NCBI GenBank assembly: GCA_039800325.1
Contig: JBDLQY010000177.1
Span: 85,769 to 149,768, forward strand
Direction of reading: 5' to 3'
Origin: SYIM01 sp039800325
Lineage (GTDB): Bacteria > Pseudomonadota > Gammaproteobacteria > Burkholderiales > Burkholderiaceae_E
DNA length: 64,000 nucleotides
Below are positions 17,728 through 26,655 of this stretch, piece by piece. Within the stretch, counting starts at the first letter, position 1, and each line of letters begins with the position of its first letter. The notes under the pieces are model-generated. The model did no database searches, was not told the DNA's origin, and was given only the letters and a program-made list of their open reading frames with translations. The translations under genes and the position numbers were made by a program.

Positions 17728-18661
17728 GCGACGCGCTGCCGCGGCGGCAGCGCCCGATTCCTCGCCCGAGGCGCGTTTTTATGCCAGCGCGCAGGCCCTC
17801 ATTGAACAGTTACAAGCGCTCATGCCTGGGGCGGCTTCACCCGACTGGTCGGCGTCTACCGCTTACCGCTGGCGGCGGCGCAGTTCGGCTTTCGGCACGC
17901 AGGGCGTGCTCATGCCAGTGCGTACGGTTTCGAGCATTCGCCTGGCTGATCTGCGCAACATCGATGACCAGAAACAGGCGATCGAGCGCAACACGCGGCA
18001 ATTTGTGGCTGGCCTACCCGCCAACAATGTACTGCTGACGGGTTCACGGGGTACGGGTAAGTCGTCGCTCATCAAGGCCTGTCTGAATGCACACGCCGCC
18101 CGAGGTCTTCGCCTGATTGAAGTCGACAAGGATGACCTCGTTGACCTACCTGACATCATCGAGCTTGTCGCGCAACGACCCGAGCGCTTCATTGTTTTTT
18201 GCGATGACCTCTCCTTTGATGAGGGCGAAGCGGGCTATAAGGCTCTGAAGGTTGCGCTGGACGGATCGGTGGCGGCCCAGTCGGACAACGTTCTGATTTA
18301 TGCCACCTCTAATCGGCGCCATCTCATGCCCGAGTACATGAGCGAAAACCTGCAGTACAAGCATCAGGAGGACGGCGAAATCCACCCTGGTGAAACTGCT
18401 GAAGAAAAGATCTCGCTCTCTGAACGTTTCGGCTTATGGGTGTCGTTCTATCCGTTCCGGCAGGACGAATACCTTCAGGTGGTGGCGCACTGGCTGGTCA
18501 GTTTCGGCTGTTCAGCGTCCCAGATCGAAGACGCCCGTACGCCCGCGCTGCAGTTTGCGCTTGAGCGGGGCTCTCGCTCGGGGCGGGTGGCGTGGCAGTT
18601 TGCCCGTGACTGGGCCGGCCAGGCGGCTTTATCCGCCAGCCGACGCCGGCGTCGTGCCTGA
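17708..18661 (+). CDS. DUF815-family AAA ATPase
   Basis: Cytoplasmic P-loop ATPase of the DUF815 family, function not established. Walker A GSRGTGKSSLIKA and Walker B FIVFCDDLSFDE are intact, followed by a sensor-like ATSNRRHLMPE motif and a C-terminal lid. Start ATG 17708 overlaps the last 20 bases of argJ and gives 317 residues; ATGs at 17690 and 17696 are possible alternatives, and none has a clear ribosome site. The same gene follows argJ in many betaproteobacteria, next to a Nudix gene. Confidence 0.88.
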   Translation: MPITAPKRRAAAAAAPDSSPEARFYASAQALIEQLQALMPGAASPDWSASTAYRWRRRSSAFGTQGVLMPVRTVSSIRLADLRNIDDQKQAIERNTRQFVAGLPANNVLLTGSRGTGKSSLIKACLNAHAARGLRLIEVDKDDLVDLPDIIELVAQRPERFIVFCDDLSFDEGEAGYKALKVALDGSVAAQSDNVLIYATSNRRHLMPEYMSENLQYKHQEDGEIHPGETAEEKISLSERFGLWVSFYPFRQDEYLQVVAHWLVSFGCSASQIEDARTPALQFALERGSRSGRVAWQFARDWAGQAALSASRRRRRA

Positions 18662-18762
18662 AGCGCGCTGAACCCTGCCGACTTTTTCTCGGTCACTCTG
18701 AGCCGCGCTGTGCCGCACCGTGCCTTACCGCTCAATGGGCTTGTCTTCTGCCTGAGCTTATC

Positions 18763-19782
18763 GTGAGCAGGCCCATTGTTGAGGTCGCCGTCGGCATTGT
18801 TCACGATCGTCAGGGCAGGGTGCTGTTTGCTCAGCGACCAGCGGGCAAGCCGTATGCGGGCTGGTGGGAGTTTCCGGGTGGCAAGCTTGAAGCCACCGAG
18901 ACGGTTGCGCAGGCGCTCGCCCGAGAGCTGCATGAAGAGCTGGGCATCACGGTGCATGAGTCCTGCCCGTGGGTTGTGCGTGAGTTTGAGTATGAACACG
19001 CGCATGTTCGTCTCCACTTCAGACGAGTCTTTCACTGGGGTGGGCAGGCCCAGTCTAAAGAGTCTCAGACCCTGACCTGGCAGCCGCCCAGTCGTATTGC
19101 GCTGCAGCCTTTGCTGCCCGCATCGCTTCCAGTCATACGCATGCTGTGCCTGCCACCGCGTCTGGTCGTCTGCGAGTTGCACGAGCTCGACGACCAGGAT
19201 CGTTTTACGTTAGTGCTGGAAACAGCCGCCCAGGGGAGAGCGGGGCTGGTCGTTCGCACGGGTACGTTGTCGGTCGACGCACACCGATGGCGCCCATGGT
19301 CAAGCGCCTGCGCCCAGCGTGAGATTCCGGTCCTGCTCTGGCCGTATCAAGCGCCAGCGGCCGAGTTGTCAGCGCGCGCGCGCGAGCTGGGCAACAGCGG
19401 TATCTGTCCTGACGGCTGGGTGCTGCCCATGCCTGCTTTAGGCGCTTTTCGCGCCGACTGGCCTTCACTCTGGCTCGGTGTTGCTGGCACCGAATCCGAG
19501 AGTTTTCAGATTCAGCCTGGCCGTGAGCCATCTGCTGACTTTGCAATTGATGCTCTGCTCATGCGCGACAAACGGGGCGAGTCGGCCGGCGGCGTAGTGC
19601 CCTTGTATGGCAGCCTTGAGGCCTCTAGGGTCGCCGAGACTGGCCTTGATCCGCGCACGACGCCCTCCGGGTTACCCGATTCGCCCGCCGCTTCGGCGCG
19701 CGGCGTGACAGGCGGCGATGCCGACCTGCTGCGCGCCTGGCATCAGGGGCTGCATGGCATCGCGCAGTGGCTGCGCGCATAG
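18763..19782 (+). CDS. MutT-type Nudix hydrolase with degenerate TMP-synthase-like tail
   Basis: The N-terminal Nudix domain (about residues 1-130) is expected to hydrolyse oxidised nucleotides such as 8-oxo-dGTP; the Nudix box starts GGKLEATE and contains the REL..EELG core. Residues about 140-339 occupy the place of the thiamine-phosphate-synthase-like domain often fused to MutT in this group, but the usual ThiE substrate motifs are hard to see and a polar insertion is present, so this half looks degenerate or repurposed. The start is a GTG at 18763. Convergent with yacG. Confidence 0.82.
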   Translation: MSRPIVEVAVGIVHDRQGRVLFAQRPAGKPYAGWWEFPGGKLEATETVAQALARELHEELGITVHESCPWVVREFEYEHAHVRLHFRRVFHWGGQAQSKESQTLTWQPPSRIALQPLLPASLPVIRMLCLPPRLVVCELHELDDQDRFTLVLETAAQGRAGLVVRTGTLSVDAHRWRPWSSACAQREIPVLLWPYQAPAAELSARARELGNSGICPDGWVLPMPALGAFRADWPSLWLGVAGTESESFQIQPGREPSADFAIDALLMRDKRGESAGGVVPLYGSLEASRVAETGLDPRTTPSGLPDSPAASARGVTGGDADLLRAWHQGLHGIAQWLRA

Positions 19783-19844
19783 CCTGTTGTAGCGCGCACA
19801 GCGGGGGTTGCAGGGATAACAGCAGGGAACACCGGCCTTGGCAG

Positions 19845-19859
19845 GACCCGATTCGGGTC
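19845..19859. terminator. Hairpin between convergent mutT-like gene and yacG
   Basis: GACCCG-ATT-CGGGTC is a perfect 6-bp stem in the 140-bp convergent gap. Without a T-run on either side it is only a candidate bidirectional terminator. Confidence 0.3.
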
Positions 19860-19888
19860 GACGGCGCCTGGCGCGTTTGAGTCCAGTT

Positions 19889-19937
19889 AGCTGATCGAGC
19901 TGACCCGGCTGATTGAGCGGACTCAGCTGATTGAGCG
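19889..19937. repeat. Three imperfect copies of AGCTGATTGAGCG
   Basis: AGCTGATCGAGC, GGCTGATTGAGCG and AGCTGATTGAGCG occur in 49 bp and run through the yacG stop, so the last residues of YacG (NRSIS) are encoded by the third copy. Confidence 0.7.
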
Positions 19938-20123
19938 ATTGCTGGGCGATTCATCGCCGTCTTCATCGCTTAGTGGTTCGTCTTGGGCTGCGATGCGATA
20001 CTGCTCGCTTGCCCAGGCGCCCAGGTCAAGCGTCTTGCAGCGCGTAGAGCAAAATGGTCGAGAGGGGTTGCGCGGCGAAAATTCGGCATCGCGGCCACAG
20101 GCTGGGCAGGCAACGACAGTCAT
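19923..20123 (-). CDS. yacG: YacG, gyrase inhibitor zinc protein
   Basis: Small zinc-binding protein that in E. coli inhibits DNA gyrase by binding GyrB. The four cysteines are in CPACG (near residue 6) and CSTRC (near residue 26), the classic spacing, followed by a short LGAWASEQYRI helix and an acidic tail. Length 66 residues is normal. Last gene of the corC-pilD-coaE-zapD-yacG string, 37 bp after zapD. Confidence 0.93.
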   Translation of the reverse strand: MTVVACPACGRDAEFSPRNPSRPFCSTRCKTLDLGAWASEQYRIAAQDEPLSDEDGDESPSNRSIS

Positions 20124-20160
20124 CTCGCGCGCATCTTGACGGCCGTCCGCTGCATTAGGT

Positions 20161-20985
20161 TCAGAGATTGCACAGCGACAGCATGAAGGCCACCTCGCCC
20201 TCGAAGGGACGCGGTCTCAGGTCGCCGTCCTGGCTCATGAAGCGGACCCAGAACAGGTACTTGTTGGCGCTAATCTCAGGGATGGCACCCAGAGAACGAT
20301 CAAGGCGAATCTGTACCATCTGGAAGGCCTTGCCGCCCATCTGCTGCTGGTAGCTTCCCTGCTGGGATACCAGCGCCTGCGGCGTTCCGCTGTCGCGCAA
20401 CAGCGACAGTACGACTGAGAGCGCGAAGTGCATGGGGCGCAGGGGCGCCACCCAGCTGAACAAATCCTGACGGCGTATTTCGAGCCCGCGATGCTGCCAG
20501 GCGTGATAAGAGGGTAGGTCGAATTCGCATGCTCCGCCGGCAATACCCGTGCGGCTGCGAATGCTCATCAGCCATTCATTGTCGCGAAGGTGCTGGCCTA
20601 CACGCCCGCTCATGGCACCCAGCGCGGTGGTTGCGGCATCGACCCGGGCCATGGTGCGCTCGAGGGCCTGTACGGACACCGCCGGGTTGTTGCGAAAGGT
20701 GTTCAGCGTGGTGCGCTGACGTTCTAACTCTTGAAGAAGGTCAGAACGCAGATCGCCTCGGGTGGTGACATCCAGAATCTCGAAGATGGTGAGTAAGGCT
20801 ACATGGTGATCAGCGGGATGCTCGCGAGCCGCAAACAGCTCCAGCCGTTCGAATAAATCTTCAAGGCGCAGCAAGGTACGTATCCGCTCATTGAGCGGAT
20901 ACTCGTAGAGGATGCTCGCATCCGATTCGGCGATGGCTTCGACTCCGCGCGAACTGGCTGCAGGTGCGCTGGTATCCATACTCAT
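20161..20985 (-). CDS. zapD: ZapD, FtsZ-bundling protein
   Basis: Cytoplasmic protein that cross-links FtsZ filaments by binding the FtsZ C-terminal peptide. The sequence YEYPLNERIRTLLRLEDLFERL opens the all-alpha domain, and the beta domain contains FDLPSYHAWQH; both are typical. The ATG at 20985 (MSMDTS) gives 274 residues; an upstream TTG at 21003 is open but unlikely, and an ATG two codons further in is also possible. Its target FtsZ is encoded about 10 kb away. Confidence 0.93.
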   Translation of the reverse strand: MSMDTSAPAASSRGVEAIAESDASILYEYPLNERIRTLLRLEDLFERLELFAAREHPADHHVALLTIFEILDVTTRGDLRSDLLQELERQRTTLNTFRNNPAVSVQALERTMARVDAATTALGAMSGRVGQHLRDNEWLMSIRSRTGIAGGACEFDLPSYHAWQHRGLEIRRQDLFSWVAPLRPMHFALSVVLSLLRDSGTPQALVSQQGSYQQQMGGKAFQMVQIRLDRSLGAIPEISANKYLFWVRFMSQDGDLRPRPFEGEVAFMLSLCNL

Positions 20986-21066
20986 CTCGCGATTCTGGCC
21001 CAAACCCCGACTGCTGACAAACCCTGAAAAGGTATGGAACCGCTTGACTCGCCGACAAACGCGATT

Positions 21067-21744
21067 TCAGGCCGTAAGACGACCCTGCCCAGAGGCCGTG
21101 CCCGACTTCTGGCGAATCGCGGCCAAGGCGCTGTAAACCGCATGCAGAGCATCAACCTGGTCGGGTAACGCGTCAGGTATGTCGCGGTTATCGATGGTGT
21201 CGTCGGCCGCCTGCAGGCGTGCCTCACGGGAGGCTTGGGCGGCCATGATGGCCAGCACTTGTTCGCGACTGAGCGCACTGCGCTTCATCACCCGATCGAT
21301 CTGGACCTCGGTGGGGCAGTCAACGACCAGTAAGCGATCAAGACGATCAAGCCAGGCCCCAGATTCCACCATCAGCGGGACGACCAGCATGGCGTACAAG
21401 CCCTGCGCCTGCTCAAGTTCTGAGGCCGCCTGCGCGCGAATCATGGGATGCAGAATCGCTTCCAGGCGAGCCCGAGCATCAGGGTCGGTAAAAACCAGGG
21501 CTCTCATCGCGGCACGATCGAGCTGGCCATCAGGCGCGAGCACGGCATCTCCGAAGGCTTTTGCAATGGCGGGCATGGCCGCACCGCCCGGCCCGGTGAG
21601 CGCGTGCGCGATGAGATCTGTATCGACCAGCGCGACGCCACGAGCAGCGAACAGGTTGGCCACGGTGGTCTTGCCACTGCCGATACCACCGGTCAGTCCG
21701 ATCAAAAGAGGCCCGGCAGACGAGCCTGTGCGCGCGGTACTCAT
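21067..21744 (-). CDS. coaE: CoaE, dephospho-CoA kinase
   Basis: Last enzyme of coenzyme A synthesis; phosphorylates the 3'-hydroxyl of dephospho-CoA. The P-loop is GLTGGIGSGKTT at residues 15-26, and the DTDLIAH motif and a lid with VDCPTEVQIDRVMKR follow. Start ATG 21744 overlaps the pilD stop (ATGA), giving 225 residues, which fits the family better than the longer upstream-open frame. Confidence 0.95.
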   Translation of the reverse strand: MSTARTGSSAGPLLIGLTGGIGSGKTTVANLFAARGVALVDTDLIAHALTGPGGAAMPAIAKAFGDAVLAPDGQLDRAAMRALVFTDPDARARLEAILHPMIRAQAASELEQAQGLYAMLVVPLMVESGAWLDRLDRLLVVDCPTEVQIDRVMKRSALSREQVLAIMAAQASREARLQAADDTIDNRDIPDALPDQVDALHAVYSALAAIRQKSGTASGQGRLTA

Positions 21745-22721
21745 GACAGCCACAGTAGCACGAGCCCCCCTAAAACCAGCCACGGCCCGAAGGCGATGGG
21801 CTCATGCCGATGTTGTCGCCTGAGCAGGATACGGCTTACCCCGTATAGGGTGCCGCCTGCAGACGCGACCAGCACAATGCCGGGTAGAGCCATCCAACCC
21901 AACCACGCGCCCAGACCGGCCAGGAGTTTGAAATCACCGTAGCCCATGCCCTCGCGCCCGGTGAGCCGCCGGAAGGCGTGGTGAACCGTCCACAGACTGA
22001 GATAACCAGCCGCCGCCCCAATCACGGCAGCCTCAAGAGGCACCATCAGCGCCTGGGTATTCACCAGTAAGCCGCTCCAGAGGAGGGGCTGAGTAATGGC
22101 ATCAGGCAGAAGTCGCGTTTGGTGGTCAATGACCGCCAGTGCAATCAACAGGGACACCATCAAGAGGGCCGCCAGAGTCTGGCCACTGGCGCCAAAACGC
22201 CAGAGCAGCGCCATAAAGGCCAGGGCGCTGGTGAGTTCGACCAGGGGATAGGTGATGCCGATGGGCGCCCGACAGGCGCGGCAGCGGCCGCCCTGCACCA
22301 GCCAGCTGAGCAAAGGTATGAGTTCGCGCGCGCTGAGAGAGTGCCCACATTGTGGGCAGTATGAACCCGGATGGCTGAGGCTCAGGGCGCTGTCCGGTGG
22401 TGGTTTGGGTGTAGCGCATGATTCAGGCGAGGCAGGGGATCCAGTGGGTACCTGCGACGTTGACGATGCCGGCTCGGTCGACCATGTCGGTGCGTTTGGT
22501 GATGCTGTCGCGCCCGATGATATCGATGAAGCCGATGATGCCGCCGCACCGGCGTCTTCCTGCCACGTGGCTGCATCGAGCGCCCACTGCGCATACAGCA
22601 TGCGCGGCAGGCGGTGAATCACGACATTGAGAAAGCTGCCGATGATCAGGCCAAGCACCGCAAGCAGTGCGTAGGCGAGTGCTGGCATGGTGGCAAATGC
22701 AGCGGACCAGTCGTAAGGCAT
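21741..22721 (-). CDS. pilD: PilD, prepilin peptidase with low-complexity insertion
   Basis: Membrane aspartyl protease that cleaves and N-methylates type IV prepilins or type II secretion pseudopilins. Present are the zinc-type cysteine cluster CPQC..CRAC, the two catalytic aspartates in DHQTRLLPD and GMGYGDFK, and several membrane helices. Between the first helix and the cysteine cluster is a Ser/Ala/Thr/Pro-rich insertion of about 65 residues that is absent from most relatives. The ATG at 22721 is preferred over the TTG one codon earlier. pilB and pilC, its usual neighbours, are not here. Confidence 0.92.
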   Translation of the reverse strand: MPYDWSAAFATMPALAYALLAVLGLIIGSFLNVVIHRLPRMLYAQWALDAATWQEDAGAAASSASSISSGATASPNAPTWSTEPASSTSQVPTGSPASPESCATPKPPPDSALSLSHPGSYCPQCGHSLSARELIPLLSWLVQGGRCRACRAPIGITYPLVELTSALAFMALLWRFGASGQTLAALLMVSLLIALAVIDHQTRLLPDAITQPLLWSGLLVNTQALMVPLEAAVIGAAAGYLSLWTVHHAFRRLTGREGMGYGDFKLLAGLGAWLGWMALPGIVLVASAGGTLYGVSRILLRRQHRHEPIAFGPWLVLGGLVLLWLS

Positions 22722-22734
22722 CAAGTTCTCAGCT

Positions 22735-24027
22735 TCAGTGAGTCGTCGGACTTGTGGGTGCGTCTGGTTGACGGTGCAGACGGGCGCTACGCACGAGGCG
22801 ATCTTCCACGTGCAATATTTCTACGACGACGCCACCCATGCGCAGACTGGTCGCCGCCTGCGGAAGTGCCTGCAAGGCCTCCAGGACCAGACCATTCAAG
22901 GTGCGCGGGCCGCTCAGGTCAAAGCCGGTTCCGAGCCGGCGATTGAGTTCACGCAGCGAAACGCCCCCCTCGACGATGGCCTCGCCGTGCTCATCCCACT
23001 TCAGTCCGGCGTCCGCGCCGCCTGGCACGGTGGTGGTGAATTCGCCAATGACTTCCTCGATGATGTCCTCCAGGGTCACCAGCCCCAACACCTCGCCGTA
23101 CTCGTCCACCACCAGGCCGACCCGCTGACGGTTCTCCTGAAAGAACTGCAGCTGCGTGAAGACCGGGGTTCCACTGGGAATGAAATAGGGGTCGGTCAGC
23201 AGGGCCCGGACGTCGTCGGCGTCGAAGGCGTCGCGTTGCAGAAGCGACAGCGCCCGGCGCACATGAAGCACGCCGATAACCCGGTTGACCTCGCCCTGAA
23301 ACACTGGAAGTTTGTTGTGATAGCAGCTGGCCAGCCGTTCGCGTACAGCCTGCTCGCTCGCTGCGATATCCAGACCTTCGATGCGGCTGCGCGGAATCAT
23401 CACGTCGTCAACGGTGATGCGTTCAAGATCGAAGAGATTGAGCAGAATGGAGCGGTGCTTGGCCGGGATGAAGTGACCAGACTCCAGCACAATGGTGCGC
23501 ATTTCTTCCAGCGACATCCGCTCGGCCTGCTTGGCAGAGGGGTCGACGCCCAACATACGCAGAACGCGTCCGGTGACCTGATTGACCAGCCACAGCGCCG
23601 GCGAAAACAGGCTCATCAGCGGACGCAGAAAAAAGGCCAGGGGGAGCGCCAGTCGCTCGGGGTTGGAAGCGCCGATTACTTTGGGCAGGATCTCGCAAAA
23701 GACGATCAGCACAATGGCGACCACCGTCGTGGCGGTTAGGATGACGGTATCGTTATTGCCGAAGTAGCGAATCGCCAGTGCGGTGACCATTCCGGTGAGC
23801 AGGGTGTTGACCAGGTTGTTGCCCAGCAGAATCGTGCCCAGCAGTCGGTCGGTCTTGGCCAGCAGTGCAGCGGTCAGTCGGGCCCCGCGACGGCCCTCGC
23901 GCACCAGATGTCCGAGCCGATAACGGTTTAGGGACATCAGACTGGTTTCCGAGGCGGAAAACAGCGCTGAGAGGACAACCAACAGCAGCAAGGCTGCGGC
24001 TTGCAGCCAGAATGAAACAGACTCCAA
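22735..24027 (-). CDS. CorC/HlyC-type CNNM membrane protein
   Basis: Predicted divalent-cation transporter or regulator: an N-terminal DUF21/CNNM membrane domain (residues about 1-180, four hydrophobic segments, with the ASETSLMSLN motif), a CBS pair around residues 200-330 (containing VGLVVDEYGEVLGLVTLEDIIEE), and a C-terminal CorC_HlyC domain. Length 430 residues fits the YfjD-like group. The only start that keeps the first membrane helix is a TTG at 24027. It leads the pilD-coaE-zapD-yacG string with 13 bp to pilD. Confidence 0.9.
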   Translation of the reverse strand: MESVSFWLQAAALLLLVVLSALFSASETSLMSLNRYRLGHLVREGRRGARLTAALLAKTDRLLGTILLGNNLVNTLLTGMVTALAIRYFGNNDTVILTATTVVAIVLIVFCEILPKVIGASNPERLALPLAFFLRPLMSLFSPALWLVNQVTGRVLRMLGVDPSAKQAERMSLEEMRTIVLESGHFIPAKHRSILLNLFDLERITVDDVMIPRSRIEGLDIAASEQAVRERLASCYHNKLPVFQGEVNRVIGVLHVRRALSLLQRDAFDADDVRALLTDPYFIPSGTPVFTQLQFFQENRQRVGLVVDEYGEVLGLVTLEDIIEEVIGEFTTTVPGGADAGLKWDEHGEAIVEGGVSLRELNRRLGTGFDLSGPRTLNGLVLEALQALPQAATSLRMGGVVVEILHVEDRLVRSARLHRQPDAPTSPTTH

Positions 24028-24164
24028 GAGCAGGGTCCGGTAGTGGTGACCCGCCTAAGCGTACCGGATTCCGGCCGTCGCCGTGATGATCAGATCGCCA
24101 GCCACTGCGGGTGCTTGGTAAACTGCTCTGCACATTGACTGCTTTTTTAAAGACCCAATCCATC

Positions 24165-25958
24165 ATGGCCAATTCCGCATCCAAGCCCTTCCGCCTTCGT
24201 TCGCGTGCGTGGTTCGACAATCCCGACAATCCCGGCATGACGGCGCTCTACCTCGAGCGCTACATGAACTTCGGCCTTACGCTGGACGAGTTGCGAAATA
24301 GTGGCAAGCCCATCATCGGCATTGCCCAGACCGGCAGCGATCTTTCGCCCTGTAACCGACACCACATGGATCTGGCTACGCGTGTGCGCGACGGTATCCG
24401 TGATGCCGGTGGCATACCCATCGAATTTCCAGTGCATCCCATCCAGGAGACGGGTAAACGCCCCACGGCTGCACTCGATCGCAACCTCAGCTATCTGTCG
24501 CTGGTGGAAGTGCTGTTCGGCTATCCCATGGATGGCGTGGTGCTGACTACGGGTTGTGACAAGACCACGCCGGCCATGATGATGGGTGCAGCGACCGTCG
24601 ATATTCCGGCCGTCGTGCTATCGGGCGGTCCTATGCTTAACGGGTATTACGGTGGCGGTCTGGCGGGGTCGGGCACCGTGGTCTGGTATGCGCGGCAGGA
24701 GTTGGCTGCCGGACGCATCAATTACGACGAGTTTCTGCAGATGGTGGCTTCGGGTGCCCCCTCGGTGGGGCACTGCAACACCATGGGAACGGCACTGTCC
24801 ATGAATTCGCTGGCCGAAGCGGTGGGTATGTCGATGCCCGGATGTGCGGCGATTCCCGCGCCCTACCGCGAGCGGGCCCAGATGGCCTACTTCACCGGGC
24901 GGCGCATTGTCGAGATGGTGCATGAAGAACTACGCCCCTCGCGCATCATGACGCGTAAGGCCTTTGAGAACGCGATTGTGGCGGCCAGTGCGCTGGGCGC
25001 CTCCACCAACTGCCCGCCGCACATGACAGCGGTTGCCCGCCACATGGGTGTGCCGCTTGATATCCAGGACTGGGACCGTGTGGGTTACGACATTCCACTG
25101 TTGGTCAACTGTATGCCGGCCGGTGAATATCTGGGCGAAGAATTCCATCGCGCGGGCGGCGTGCCAGCCGTCATGCACGAACTGCTCAAGGCCGGCAAGC
25201 TGCATGCGGATGCGCTCACCGTATCCGGCAAGACCATTGGCGAGATCTATGCGGACAAGCCAGCCACCGACCGTCGCGTCATTCGCAGCTTTAGCGAGCC
25301 TATGCTGCATCAGGCTGGTTTTGCGGTGTTGTCGGGCAATCTGTTCGACTCGGCGGTCATGAAGACCTCGGTGATTTCACCTGAGTTTCGCAAGCGCTAC
25401 CTCGAAAACCCAGTCGATCCGGATGCCTTTGAGGGGCGTGCCATCGTTTTTGAGGGGCCTGAGGACTATCACGATCGCATCAATGATCCGTCGCTGGCCA
25501 TCGACGCCGATTGCATCCTGTTTATCCGTGGCACCGGCCCGGTGGGCTATCCCGGGGCAGCCGAGGTGGTCAACATGCTGCCGCCCGATGCGCTGGTGCG
25601 CCAGGGTATTACGCTATTGCCGTGTGTCGGCGATGGTCGACAGTCGGGTACATCGGGCAGCCCGTCTATCCTCAATGCATCGCCCGAAGCGGCGGTGGGC
25701 GGCGGCCTTGCCCTGCTGCAGACGGGTGACCGGGTGCGCATCGACCTGCGCAGGCGCACGGCCAACATCCTCATTGACGAGCAGACCTATCATCAGCGTA
25801 AAGCCGCGTGGAAGCCCAATTACCCAGCCAGCCAGACGCCCTGGCAGGATCTGCAGCGCAGGCACATCACCCAGCTATCGGACGGCGCCTGCCTCGATTT
25901 TGCGGTGAACTATCAGCGAATTGCGGTCACGCGGGGCCTGCCACGCGACAATCACTGA
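24165..25958 (+). CDS. IlvD/Edd-family sugar-acid dehydratase
   Basis: Iron-sulfur dehydratase of the pentonate type (L-arabinonate, D-xylonate or similar), which turns an aldonate into a 2-keto-3-deoxy acid. The cluster and metal ligands are seen in the segments SPCNRHH, GCDKTTPAMMMG and GHCNTMGTALSM. Length 597 residues from ATG 24165 matches the longer pentonate group rather than branched-chain DHAD. No sugar-acid pathway partner is adjacent: the gene stands between corC (divergent) and a convergent DUF3299 gene whose 3' end overlaps it by seven bases. The exact substrate cannot be read from sequence alone. Confidence 0.85.
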   Translation: MANSASKPFRLRSRAWFDNPDNPGMTALYLERYMNFGLTLDELRNSGKPIIGIAQTGSDLSPCNRHHMDLATRVRDGIRDAGGIPIEFPVHPIQETGKRPTAALDRNLSYLSLVEVLFGYPMDGVVLTTGCDKTTPAMMMGAATVDIPAVVLSGGPMLNGYYGGGLAGSGTVVWYARQELAAGRINYDEFLQMVASGAPSVGHCNTMGTALSMNSLAEAVGMSMPGCAAIPAPYRERAQMAYFTGRRIVEMVHEELRPSRIMTRKAFENAIVAASALGASTNCPPHMTAVARHMGVPLDIQDWDRVGYDIPLLVNCMPAGEYLGEEFHRAGGVPAVMHELLKAGKLHADALTVSGKTIGEIYADKPATDRRVIRSFSEPMLHQAGFAVLSGNLFDSAVMKTSVISPEFRKRYLENPVDPDAFEGRAIVFEGPEDYHDRINDPSLAIDADCILFIRGTGPVGYPGAAEVVNMLPPDALVRQGITLLPCVGDGRQSGTSGSPSILNASPEAAVGGGLALLQTGDRVRIDLRRRTANILIDEQTYHQRKAAWKPNYPASQTPWQDLQRRHITQLSDGACLDFAVNYQRIAVTRGLPRDNH

Positions 25959-26584
25959 GGTCGCGGCGCGGTGTAGGGTTCTACCGAAACCGCGTCAAGT
26001 GCATAGCCACTGATGCCCATACGCGAGTCGCTGCGCGCCACCCGCAGGGTGCCGTTTACCCAGACGGCATCCATGGTTTCAAGATTGCGGCTGCGGTTAG
26101 AGCGCACCAAAATGATCTGGTTGGCGGGCGGCGGTGGGCTGTGTATGCACGCCCCGAAGTAAGGCACCAGCAGAAACTCCTTGAGGTTGCCACCCAGCAT
26201 TCCGTCCAGCGGCACGACATAACCCGGCAGGCGCACTTTGCGTCCATCTAGCTCGGGGCGGGTCGGCGCCTTATCGAGAATATCGCGCAGTTTTTGCATC
26301 AGTGCTTCGGCGCGAGGGTCGCCGTCGCTGATGCTGCCCACATCAGTCACGCCCAGATCTTTCAGGGGGTCCCAATCGGGGGGCATCAGATCATCCCAGG
26401 GGATTTCCTCGAAGGTGCCGGCAGGCCGGCGCTTGCCGGCGTTATTGGCAGGCTGGGCAACAGCCGGCGGCATCGCACTGAATGCCGTAACAACAGCCAG
26501 GGCGAGCGCGCCCCCGAGTACAGAGCGCCGGGTTGCACGGTCAGGTGACAGGGCCGCGGGTTCGGCTGGATTGACGGAATCCAT
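25952..26584 (-). CDS. DUF3299 exported protein of a metal-linked ABC operon
   Basis: DUF3299 proteins are exported, single-domain proteins often encoded with DUF2796 and a MacB-like ABC pair. The family core is visible in KVRLPGYVVPLDG, LVPYFGACIHSPPPPANQ and MGISGYAL. The N-terminus carries a twin-arginine-like signal, TRRSVLGGALALAVV, ending near AVAQPA. ATG 26584 is preferred; ATG 26614 is possible, and neither has a clear ribosome site. It is the last gene of the operon 29282-25952. Function unknown; a role in metal handling is inferred from context. Confidence 0.82.
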   Translation of the reverse strand: MDSVNPAEPAALSPDRATRRSVLGGALALAVVTAFSAMPPAVAQPANNAGKRRPAGTFEEIPWDDLMPPDWDPLKDLGVTDVGSISDGDPRAEALMQKLRDILDKAPTRPELDGRKVRLPGYVVPLDGMLGGNLKEFLLVPYFGACIHSPPPPANQIILVRSNRSRNLETMDAVWVNGTLRVARSDSRMGISGYALDAVSVEPYTAPRPQ

Positions 26585-26655
26585 GGGGCTGGTGTGGCAG
26601 TGGGCGATGGTCATCGCGGGTTGGCATGACATTGTGCAAGAGCGTGAGGCAGAAC

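Noticed and set aside
19625..19966. Minus-strand frame between the mutT-like gene and yacG
   Set aside because: Composition follows the tandem repeats and the complement of the Nudix gene; no domain or ribosome site.
22738..23739. 333-codon plus-strand frame antisense to corC
   Set aside because: Composition (Gln/His/Arg-rich) is typical of a shadow of a membrane gene; corC shows full domain structure.
24131..24164. TTGACT as a -35 for the pentonate-type dehydratase gene
   Set aside because: A -10 at normal spacing would fall at 24158-24163 with poor match and place the start inside the coding region.
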